In this document: positions 34,678 to 42,024 of the stretch, one piece after another
Numbering within the stretch: the first letter of the stretch is position 1
Layout of the letters: each line of letters starts with the position of its first letter
Source of the DNA: Pseudomonas migulae NBRC 103157
Lineage (GTDB): Bacteria; Pseudomonadota; Gammaproteobacteria; Pseudomonadales; Pseudomonadaceae
Assembly (NCBI RefSeq): GCF_002091715.1
Contig: NZ_BDAG01000044.1
Location: 1 to 59,065 of the forward strand
DNA: 59,065 nt
Reading direction: 5' to 3'
The notes under the pieces: model-generated
Databases searched by the model: none
Seen by the model: only the letters and a program-made list of their open reading frames with translations
What the model was told of the DNA's origin: nothing
Position numbers and translations under genes: made by a program

Positions 34678-35700
34678 ATGTCCCGCACGATCCGTTTTCA
34701 CAAGTTTGGTCCAGCCGAGGTGCTCAAATGCGAAGAGCATGCGGCCGCTCTCCCTGCACCGGGCGAAGTGCAGGTGCGCGTCGAGGCGATTGGCATCAGC
34801 TGGTACGACATTCTCTGGCGCCAGAACCTGGCCTCGTCCCACGCTCGTCTGCCTTCAGGCCTCGGCCATGAAATGTCCGGCGTCGTGACGGCGCTCGGCG
34901 AGGGCGTCGATGACCTGGCTGTCGGTGACAAGGTCGCCAGCTTCCCGGCTGAAAGCCCGAACGACTATCCGGTCTATGGCGAACAGATCGTTTTGCCTCG
35001 CTCAGCGTTGACCCGCTATCCGGACGTGCTCAGCCCGATCGAAGCGGCGGTGCACTACACGCCACTGTTGATCGCGTATTTTGCCTATGCCGATCTGGCA
35101 CGGGTCAAGCCTGGGCAGTTTGCCTTGGTCACCGACGCCAGCCACTGTGCCGGTCCGTCCTTTGTACAGTTGGGCAAGGCCTTGGGTGTGCGGGTGATTG
35201 CCGCCACGAAGACGGCCGAAGAGCGTGAATACCTGTTGTCGCTGGGTGCCGAGAAGGTCATCGTCACCGAGGAAGAAGATCTGCTGATGCGGATCAACAA
35301 GATTACCGATAACCGCGGTGTCGATGTGGTGTTCGATGGCCTGGGTGGCCCGCAGATGTCTCTGCTCGGCGATGTGCTCGCGCCTCGTGGCAGTCTGGTG
35401 CTGTATGGCCTGCAAGGTGGCAACCAGACACCGTTCCCGGCCTGTGCAGCGTTCCAGAAGAACATTCAGTTCTTTGTGCATTGCATCGGCAATTTCACCG
35501 GCAAGCCGGAACTGGGCATCATTCAGGACCAGGTCGCACTGCAACGTGCCTTGCGCGACATCAACCAGATGACCGCCGATCGCGTTCTGCTGCCGCTCAA
35601 GACTCGGGTCTTCCCGTTTTCCGAGTTTGTCGAAGCACACCGCTACATGGACGAATGCCCATGCCGCGAACGGGTCGCCCTGCAGGTCGAACCTGCGTAA
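34678..35700 (+). CDS. mexS: MexS-type zinc-independent quinone oxidoreductase (MDR family)
   Basis: A 340-residue NADPH-dependent medium-chain oxidoreductase. Catalytic N-terminal domain (IRFHKFGPAEVLKCEE, GLGHEMSGVVTALGEGV) lacks the structural-zinc Cys cluster. The Rossmann part has LVTDASHCAGPSFVQLGKAL in place of the usual GxGxxG loop, then VVFDGLGGPQMSLLGDVLA. Start ATG 34678 has GAGG seven bases upstream. It is divergent from mexT, the same arrangement as mexS-mexT in P. aeruginosa, where loss of MexS turns on MexT, supposedly by build-up of a MexT-activating metabolite. A terminator follows directly. Confidence 0.92.
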   Translation: MSRTIRFHKFGPAEVLKCEEHAAALPAPGEVQVRVEAIGISWYDILWRQNLASSHARLPSGLGHEMSGVVTALGEGVDDLAVGDKVASFPAESPNDYPVYGEQIVLPRSALTRYPDVLSPIEAAVHYTPLLIAYFAYADLARVKPGQFALVTDASHCAGPSFVQLGKALGVRVIAATKTAEEREYLLSLGAEKVIVTEEEDLLMRINKITDNRGVDVVFDGLGGPQMSLLGDVLAPRGSLVLYGLQGGNQTPFPACAAFQKNIQFFVHCIGNFTGKPELGIIQDQVALQRALRDINQMTADRVLLPLKTRVFPFSEFVEAHRYMDECPCRERVALQVEPA

Positions 35701-35710
35701 CACCCTCTGA

Positions 35711-35740
35711 AAAAGTCCGTGCCTGCACGGACTTTTTTTT
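35711..35740 (+). terminator. Rho-independent terminator of mexS
   Basis: AAAGTCCGTGC-CT-GCACGGACTTT is a perfect stem of 11 bp followed by a run of eight T. It begins ten bases after the mexS stop. Confidence 0.92.
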
Positions 35741-36292
35741 GCCTGCCATTGTAGGCGCGAGCGGTGTCGCGATCCTTCAGGTCTGAAAATATGAGATGCC
35801 CCTGCCGATGAGGCCCGTTCAGCAACTGAACTGGTTTTTGCTCTTGATCTGTATCTTCTAATCGCCATTTAAGCCCTGATAATTGAATGATTACTTTCAT
35901 CTCAAGGAAAGAGTCATGTCTGGGTATCGGTTTGATACTTTTCAATGCACATCGTTAATATGTTTCCGACAAGCTGTTGATCGTTGCTCAATTGCCAAAC
36001 AATCATGTGCGACTTCTTTCTTTATTTCTTGTGCTACATGTCTGTGGGGCACTGTCGGACATTTCCTAGGACGTCTCTCGAAGTCCGCAGACGCAGGTAT
36101 TACGGGGCTTTGCGATGGGCTGTCTGTCGCCAGGGCAATCGCGCTGTTCAGATTCATCAAATATCTTCTGAAAGTTTAAGTGTTAGCATTCGGGCATAGC
36201 ATTCAGCACTTCAATCGTGGCGGGCAATCGGTTTGCACATTGCATTTCGTTGTTTGCGCACTATTGAACTTACGAGTATCAGGTAAATAAAG
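35741..36292. other. Long gap with little recognisable content
   Basis: This 552-bp stretch between the mexS terminator and the 496-aa gene is AT-richer than its neighbours. It starts with a REP-like half arm (GTAGGCGCGAGCGGTGTCGC, about 35752-35771). The only reading frame with a decent ribosome site is the 87-codon one at 35916-36179, listed separately. No hairpin with U-tract or clear promoter was recognised. Confidence 0.5.
35916..36179 (+). CDS. Possible small Cys-rich protein
   Basis: An 87-codon frame starting ATG TCT GGG, with AAGGAAAGA about seven bases upstream. The product has eight Cys, a hydrophobic centre (SFFISCATCLWGTVGHFLG) and a basic tail (FRFIKYLLKV). Codon use is not the GC-ending pattern of the neighbours, so it may be a chance frame, a recent arrival or a decayed gene. 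I do not recognise it. It stops about 113 bp before the 496-aa gene. Confidence 0.3.
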   Translation: MSGYRFDTFQCTSLICFRQAVDRCSIAKQSCATSFFISCATCLWGTVGHFLGRLSKSADAGITGLCDGLSVARAIALFRFIKYLLKV

Positions 36293-37783
36293 ATGACCCT
36301 TATCCATGATCAGGCGATGAATTATGTCTATCAGCAAATGCTGCAACGTTTGCTGAGTTTCTTCTCGCGGGCCGAACGTACGGCATTGCAGCTGATGATT
36401 CAGCGGTTGGTGGTCACCGCCGGTGGAATGGAGCGCATTGGCGACTACAAGGTGCTCGCCATTCAGTCCGGGTCCCGGGACAGTTGCTACACCCTGGCGC
36501 TACTGCGCGCGGCGCAGCTCAGTATTGCCGGCAGGGCACCTTCCACGTTCCAGCTGCGCGTGGCTTCCTTGCGTATGAGCGGTCTCAGTGCCTCGGCGCA
36601 AGACAACATTCATCGCAGCCACAGCGCATTGTTCCTCTACGATGACCCGAGGGTCGAAGTATTGATGGCTGATAACCGGGAGGTCTTGCCATTCAGGCAT
36701 CCGGCGCCGGTCTCGGAGGCCGGCCGCGAAGCCAGTCGGCTCAATCTGCTGATGGTGGGGCATCGTCGGACCCTCGACGGGCCGCTCGATCTGTGGGACG
36801 ACGGCTATCTGGCCACTGGCGAATTCGTTGGGCAAATTGCCCGGTGGAACAGCGGCGTGGATGCATTGATCTGCAGCGATACGCCACGTCAGCAGAAACT
36901 GTTTATCGAGGGTTTGAAGCGGGCGGCGGCGAAGGCCGGGCTCACGACGTCCGATCATCCCGGAACCGGCTTTGACGAGCTGTTTGCAGTGCTCGACGAA
37001 CTCGGCAGCGATTGTTACCGCACGTTTTATGACGGGCGTGGCCCGGCGCAATGGCGTCCGGCCGAACAATTCGAAGCCTGCCGTCGCGCCACGTTCATCG
37101 ACATTCACGACCTCCTGGTCAGCAACCGGGAAGAGCGATGGCCGCTGCTCACTGAGTTTCTGGGGTTTCAGCCTGACGAACTCACGGCCCAGCTCAGTGA
37201 GAACGAATACGTCAGCCCTTCGATCTCTGCCCATGTCCGTGGGTTGCAAGCGTGCTTCGTGCATGGTCACAGCTATGAGACGGGCGTCGCCGAATACTTG
37301 CAGCGAGCCTTGGTGATGATGCGTCGCAAGCAACTGTCGGAGCGTCTGTGCGAACAAGCCGTGGAGACCTTTGGCAGCCCGGCGAAGTTGTCCGATCAGC
37401 GTGCACTGGCAGCGGCCGAAGCGCAGAAAAACCTTGGGTTGAACGAGGCGCAGCTGGTATGCCTGCTCTTCGCGCCTTTTGTCGAAAACGGCGCCGGGCT
37501 TGAGCGTTTCCTGCGTCAATGCCACCCGGGCATGCTGGTGGCGATGCCTGACTTGCACCGTGCGATGCAGGGCCACCCGGTGCCTGAACAGATTGTGCAC
37601 TGGATGGTCGACGTCAGCGGGTTGCCCGTCAGCCTGATCGGCAAGCTGTACCGCATGGGGCCGGTGCCTGGCGTCGAGGGCAGGGTGAATGACGGGGAGC
37701 CCGACGATGCGGACGGGCAATCCGAAGCCGTCGATCCTGGTCATGATGCAGTGGTGGCAGGTGAATGGTCAGCGGGACATTGA
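36293..37783 (+). CDS. Unrecognised 496-residue protein paired with a MocR-type regulator
   Basis: A soluble protein of 496 residues that I do not recognise. The coding pattern is strongly Pseudomonas-like, so it is a real gene. Visible features: helical N-terminus (NYVYQQMLQRLLSFFSRAER), an alpha/beta-looking middle (FLYDDPRVEVLMADNREVLP, DALICSD), a helical C-terminal half with repeated LSxxxALAAAEAQ-type segments, and an acidic tail (NDGEPDDADGQSEAVDPGHD). There is no signal peptide, membrane helix, Walker A or HTH that I can see. AGGT lies nine bases before ATG 36293. It overlaps the next gene by 19 nt, so the two are co-translated and probably work together. Confidence 0.75.
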   Translation: MTLIHDQAMNYVYQQMLQRLLSFFSRAERTALQLMIQRLVVTAGGMERIGDYKVLAIQSGSRDSCYTLALLRAAQLSIAGRAPSTFQLRVASLRMSGLSASAQDNIHRSHSALFLYDDPRVEVLMADNREVLPFRHPAPVSEAGREASRLNLLMVGHRRTLDGPLDLWDDGYLATGEFVGQIARWNSGVDALICSDTPRQQKLFIEGLKRAAAKAGLTTSDHPGTGFDELFAVLDELGSDCYRTFYDGRGPAQWRPAEQFEACRRATFIDIHDLLVSNREERWPLLTEFLGFQPDELTAQLSENEYVSPSISAHVRGLQACFVHGHSYETGVAEYLQRALVMMRRKQLSERLCEQAVETFGSPAKLSDQRALAAAEAQKNLGLNEAQLVCLLFAPFVENGAGLERFLRQCHPGMLVAMPDLHRAMQGHPVPEQIVHWMVDVSGLPVSLIGKLYRMGPVPGVEGRVNDGEPDDADGQSEAVDPGHDAVVAGEWSAGH

Positions 37784-39180
37784 AAGGACCTCGCGAAACC
37801 GACTTTGCCTATCAGGCGGTGTACCGATACCTGACCCACCTGATCAACGAACCGGTCAGCGACACGAACGTACGCTTGCCATCGTTACGCCAGTTGGCAA
37901 ATCGCCTGAGCGTGTCGATCTCGACCATTCAGTACGCTTATTCGCTGTTGGAGAAAGAAGGGCGTGTCTATTCGGTGGCCAAGTCCGGCTATTACGCATT
38001 GCCGGTGTCCTCGATCAGCATGCCCGGCAATGGCAACGACCTGCTCGAAACGGTTTATGTCAGCGCCAGGCGCCCGGGCATGCTGGTCTTCAGTGCCGAT
38101 GAGCCGGCGCTGCTGCAGCCCCTCGACAGTCCGTTGTTGCTGCTGGAGCGCGAACTGCTGCGCCAATACCCGCGCCTGCCACAACCGCCTTCACAACCTT
38201 GCGGCGAGCTCGAACTGCGCGCCGCACTTGCGGCGCGTTACACCACGTCGCCGGTGCGTTGCTGGCATGCCGATCACGTCTATGTCGGCGCAGACTTGCG
38301 CGGAGTCCTGGAAATATTGATCGCTGTACTGGGGCTCAAGGACGCCGTGGTGGTGATCGAGTCGCCGTGTGACTGGTCGATTCTGCGTCTGCTTCAGGCG
38401 GCGGACGTTCAAGTCATCGAATGGCCGGTGCAAGCCAATGGCAGCCTGGACGTCGAGCGACTCAAGTCACTGCTGGAAACCCGACCGGTGCGGCTGGTGA
38501 TGCTGTCGTCGGGGTTGAGCGCACCACGGGGCAGCCTGCCGCCCGACGACAATCGACTCGCCATTGCGCAGTTGCTGGAGCAGCATGGCAGTTGGGTGCT
38601 GGAAAACGACTGTTACGGCGACCTCGAATTCGAGCCGGGCGGTTTGCGATTCCGCGACCTGCTCGACCCCGAGCGGCTGATCGTGTTCTCCACGTTCGAG
38701 AAAGTCATCGGTCCGGAAGCGCCTTACGGCTATCTGCTTTCGCGCCATTTCAGCGAGCAAATGCAGCGGCACTTTCTGCTACGCTCATTTCGCCTGTCGC
38801 CGATTCGCCAGAAAGCCATTGCCCGTTTGTACGCCAATGGCCGGATCGATCAGCACCTTCAGGTGCTGCGCAGATTGCTCAAGGACCGCAAGGTACACAT
38901 GACGCAGCTATTGCAGGAGCGTCTGGGTGACGCCCTGCATGTCGTCGATCCTCAGGGCGGGGCGACGATCTGGGCACGCTCACTGCGCGAGGTCGATATG
39001 CGTCGAGTGTTCCAGCGCTTGCTCAAGCATCATGTGGTGATTGCGCCGGGGGAACTCTTCAGTCTGCAGGGCCTGCACACGCAGCACTTGCGCTTGAATC
39101 ATGCGTTCGGCGGAGATCATGACATCGGTGCTGCATTGAGCCTGCTGGGGGATGCCTTGCGGTTGGAATCGGTGGACTGA
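37765..39180 (+). CDS. MocR-type regulator: GntR HTH fused to aminotransferase-like domain
   Basis: A 471-residue fusion. The N-terminal winged HTH (residues 15-75) reads LPSLRQLANRLSVSISTIQY then AYSLLEKEGRVYS, typical of GntR. The rest is a fold-type I aminotransferase domain with ENDCYGDLEFE and a PLP-lysine candidate Lys313 in FSTFEKVIGPEAPYGYLLS. The usual MocR loop of the type TPSHQFPTG is changed here to LSSGLSAPRGSLPP, so PLP binding or ligand use may be unusual. The ATG at 37765 lies inside the preceding gene. MocR proteins usually control amino acid, amine or PLP metabolism; the likely target here is its own operon or the gene it overlaps. Confidence 0.88.
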   Translation: MVSGTLKGPRETDFAYQAVYRYLTHLINEPVSDTNVRLPSLRQLANRLSVSISTIQYAYSLLEKEGRVYSVAKSGYYALPVSSISMPGNGNDLLETVYVSARRPGMLVFSADEPALLQPLDSPLLLLERELLRQYPRLPQPPSQPCGELELRAALAARYTTSPVRCWHADHVYVGADLRGVLEILIAVLGLKDAVVVIESPCDWSILRLLQAADVQVIEWPVQANGSLDVERLKSLLETRPVRLVMLSSGLSAPRGSLPPDDNRLAIAQLLEQHGSWVLENDCYGDLEFEPGGLRFRDLLDPERLIVFSTFEKVIGPEAPYGYLLSRHFSEQMQRHFLLRSFRLSPIRQKAIARLYANGRIDQHLQVLRRLLKDRKVHMTQLLQERLGDALHVVDPQGGATIWARSLREVDMRRVFQRLLKHHVVIAPGELFSLQGLHTQHLRLNHAFGGDHDIGAALSLLGDALRLESVD

Positions 39181-39291
39181 ACACGGCCGTAAACCTCCTT
39201 TCAGGCCCGTGGATCGATCCCATCGCGTTGCGGTCAAACTGCCAGTAAACTGCGGTCCTATTCCTGAACCACTCTATTTCAGAGGTTTTGC

Positions 39292-40938
39292 ATGACACTC
39301 AGTCCTTTTGCGGGCAAACCGGCACCGGCAGAATCGTTGGTCGACATCCCGCGACTGGTAACGGCCTATTACACCGGCCAGCCCGACGCCGCCATCTCCA
39401 CCCAGCGCGTTGCCTTCGGCACGTCCGGGCACCGGGGCAGCTCGTTCGACCTGAGTTTCAACGAATGGCACGTCCTGGCCATCAGCCAGGCGATCTGCCT
39501 GTACCGCGAAGCCCAGGGCATCGACGGGCCGCTGTTCGTCGGCATCGATACCCATGCGCTGTCCACCCCGGCCGGCGCCAGTGCTCTGGAAGTGCTGGCG
39601 GCCAATGGCGTGACGGTGATGATTGCCGAGGGTGACGAATACACCCCCACACCAGCTATTTCCCACGCCATTCTCTGCTACAACCGCGGCCGCACTTCCG
39701 GGCTGGCGGACGGTATCGTCATCACGCCGTCCCACAACCCGCCGCAAAGCGGTGGCTACAAATACAACCCTACCAACGGTGGTCCGGCCGATACCCACAT
39801 TACCAAGTGGATCGAAGCCAAGGCCAACGAACTGCTGGGCAACAAGCTTGCCGGCGTCAAACGCATCAGCTACGAACAGGCGCTGAAGGCCAGCACCACC
39901 CATCGTCATGATTACCTCAACACCTATGTTGCCGACCTGATCAACGTGATCGACTTCGATGCCATTCGCGATGCCAAGCTGCGTCTGGGCGTAGATCCGC
40001 TGGGCGGAGCAGGGGTGCGCTACTGGTCGGCAATTGCCGAACACTACAAGCTGGACCTGGACGTGGTGAACAAGCAGGTCGATCCGACATTCCGTTTCAT
40101 GACGGTCGACTGGGACGGCCAGATCCGCATGGACCCGTCATCCACCCACGCGATGCAAGGCCTGATCGGCTTGAAAGAGCGCTTCGACGTGGCGTTCGCC
40201 TGCGATCCGGACCACGACCGCCACGGCATCGTGACCCCGTCGGGTGGGTTGCTGGCGCCGAACAGTTACCTGGCAGTATCGATCGACTACCTGTTCCAGA
40301 ACCGCCCACTATGGCGCGCCGATGCCGCGGTAGGTAAAACCGTGGTCAGCAGCGGCTTGATCGATCGCGTGGCCAAGCGTTTGGGCCGCCGCCTGTACGA
40401 AGTGCCGGTCGGTTTCAAATGGTTTGCGGACGGTCTGTTCGACGGCTCGCTGGGTTTTGGTGGCGAAGAAAGCGCCGGTGCGTCGTTCCTGCGCAAGGAC
40501 GGCGGTGTCTGGAGTACCGACAAGGACGGTTTGATCCCGGCGCTGCTGGCGGCAGAAATGACCGCTCGTACCGGTCGTGATCCAAGCCAGGCTTACCGCG
40601 CGTTGACTGACGAACTGGGCGAGCCGTTCTCGGTGCGCGTCGATGCCAAGGCCAATCCGGAACAGAAAGCGCTGCTGAGCAAGTTGTCGCCGGATCAGGT
40701 CACTTCGACCCAACTGGCAGGCGAAGCGATCCAGAGCATCCTCAGTCATGCGCCGGGCAACGACCAGGCTATCGGCGGGCTGAAAGTCATGACAGAGAAT
40801 GGCTGGTTTGCGGCGCGTCCGTCGGGTACGGAGGACATTTACAAGATCTACGCCGAGAGTTTCGTCAGTGACGAGCACCTGAAGCAGTTGGTGGCCGAAG
40901 CCCAAACCCTCGTGGATGGCGCAATTTCAGCGAAGTGA
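39292..40938 (+). CDS. pgm: Phosphoglucomutase (alpha-D-glucose phosphate specific)
   Basis: A 548-residue enzyme that interconverts glucose-1-phosphate and glucose-6-phosphate. Family motifs are the active-site serine Ser147 in VITPSHNPPQSGG, the early substrate loop VAFGTSGHRGSS, the metal loop CDPDHDRHG, the sugar-specificity segment FGGEESAGASF, and the phosphate-binding end ARPSGTEDIYKIY. Full length for this type. ATG 39292 has AGAGG six bases upstream. It is monocistronic, ending before a terminator that also serves the convergent pirin gene. It supplies glucose-1-phosphate for glycogen, trehalose and surface glycans. Confidence 0.97.
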   Translation: MTLSPFAGKPAPAESLVDIPRLVTAYYTGQPDAAISTQRVAFGTSGHRGSSFDLSFNEWHVLAISQAICLYREAQGIDGPLFVGIDTHALSTPAGASALEVLAANGVTVMIAEGDEYTPTPAISHAILCYNRGRTSGLADGIVITPSHNPPQSGGYKYNPTNGGPADTHITKWIEAKANELLGNKLAGVKRISYEQALKASTTHRHDYLNTYVADLINVIDFDAIRDAKLRLGVDPLGGAGVRYWSAIAEHYKLDLDVVNKQVDPTFRFMTVDWDGQIRMDPSSTHAMQGLIGLKERFDVAFACDPDHDRHGIVTPSGGLLAPNSYLAVSIDYLFQNRPLWRADAAVGKTVVSSGLIDRVAKRLGRRLYEVPVGFKWFADGLFDGSLGFGGEESAGASFLRKDGGVWSTDKDGLIPALLAAEMTARTGRDPSQAYRALTDELGEPFSVRVDAKANPEQKALLSKLSPDQVTSTQLAGEAIQSILSHAPGNDQAIGGLKVMTENGWFAARPSGTEDIYKIYAESFVSDEHLKQLVAEAQTLVDGAISAK

Positions 40939-41036
40939 TCGAGGGCTCTGTGGCGGGGGGGACAAGTCCCCTCGCCACAATTCCGCTGTCCAGTCCTGAA
41001 ACAGGTGCAAACCTTATTCAGGACGGGACAAGCATG

Positions 41037-41074
41037 TAAAAAAGGGGCGACCATTTCCGGTCGCCCTTTTTTTT
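41037..41074. terminator. Bidirectional rho-independent terminator (pgm/pirin)
   Basis: AAAGGGGCGACC-ATTT-CCGGTCGCCCTTTTTTTT forms a strong stem with one bulged G, flanked by A and T runs, between the convergent pgm and pirin genes. A weaker palindrome, GTGGCGGGGGGGACAAGTCC then CCTCGCCAC, lies upstream at about 40951-40979. Confidence 0.9.
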
Positions 41075-41091
41075 GCGCTTCATTTACCCAA

Positions 41092-41787
41092 TCAAGCCAG
41101 GTCAACCAAAACGATTTCACTGTCCTCAATGGCCGTCACCCGCAACACCTGCTCATCGGCCACAGCAACACCGTCTCGAGCTTGTGCGCGCAACCCATTG
41201 ACTTCAATGACACCGGTGGCCGGCACCAGGTATGCACGACGGCCGCTGTCCAGCCGATACTCGGCAGACTCGCCGGCCTTCAGGTTCGCTGCCACCAGCC
41301 GTGCATCCGCACGAATCCGCAGGCTTTGGTCGTCGCCGCTCTTGCCGCTGGCCAGGGTCACGAAACCTTCGCGCTGGCCTTTAGGGAACGGCTTGGCGCC
41401 CCATGACGGTGCCAGACCGGTTTCGTTCGGGATGATCCAGATCTGGAAGATTCTGGTTTCGGTGGCTTCCAGGTTGTACTCGCTGTGTGCGATCCCGGTG
41501 CCGGCACTCATGACCTGAACGTCACCCGCTTCGGTGCGGCCCTTGTTACCGAGGTTATCTTCGTGAGTAATCGCGCCTTCACGAACGTAAGTGATGATCT
41601 CCATGTCCCGGTGAGGGTGTTTCGGGAAGCCGGTGCCGGAGGCGATCACGTCATCGTTCCACACCCGCAGGTTGCCCCAGTTCATGCGTTTTGGGTCGTG
41701 GTACTCGGCGAACGAAAAGTGGTGATGAGCATCCAACCAGCCATGGTGGGCGCCGCCCAGGGAGTTGAAAGGTCTGAGTTCGAGCAT
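41092..41787 (-). CDS. Pirin-family bicupin protein (YhaK/YhhW type)
   Basis: A 231-residue pirin with N-terminal cupin metal site FPKHPHRDMEIITYV and GIAHSEYN, giving the His-x-His, His and Glu ligands of YhhW. Pirins of this size act as quercetin 2,3-dioxygenases in vitro; the physiological substrate is unknown. ATG 41787 has a clear AGGAG six bases upstream; the frame extends to 41829 but without a ribosome site. It is divergent from the helicase gene. Confidence 0.93.
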   Translation of the reverse strand: MLELRPFNSLGGAHHGWLDAHHHFSFAEYHDPKRMNWGNLRVWNDDVIASGTGFPKHPHRDMEIITYVREGAITHEDNLGNKGRTEAGDVQVMSAGTGIAHSEYNLEATETRIFQIWIIPNETGLAPSWGAKPFPKGQREGFVTLASGKSGDDQSLRIRADARLVAANLKAGESAEYRLDSGRRAYLVPATGVIEVNGLRAQARDGVAVADEQVLRVTAIEDSEIVLVDLA

Positions 41788-42024
41788 GATCGTCTCCTGA
41801 AATGGGTTTTGATGGCGAGCATCATCCATCAGGCATCGATCGATAAAAAGCGTAAAAAGTGCCTCAATACCATCGAATAAGTTGATATCAAATAACCTCG
41901 AAACATTCTCACCCAGCCTTCACTTCATCGCATAAGCCAATGACCTGTAAGCATTTCACTAGAACTGAACGGCAAATGCAGACACCATAGCCTTCAACAG
42001 CCTCACACCCTGGAGTCAGCCCGC

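Noticed and set aside
35942..36160. Minus-strand frame of 72 codons in the gap after mexS
   Set aside because: No Shine-Dalgarno of quality and no recognisable feature; the opposite-strand frame at 35916 is a little better supported.
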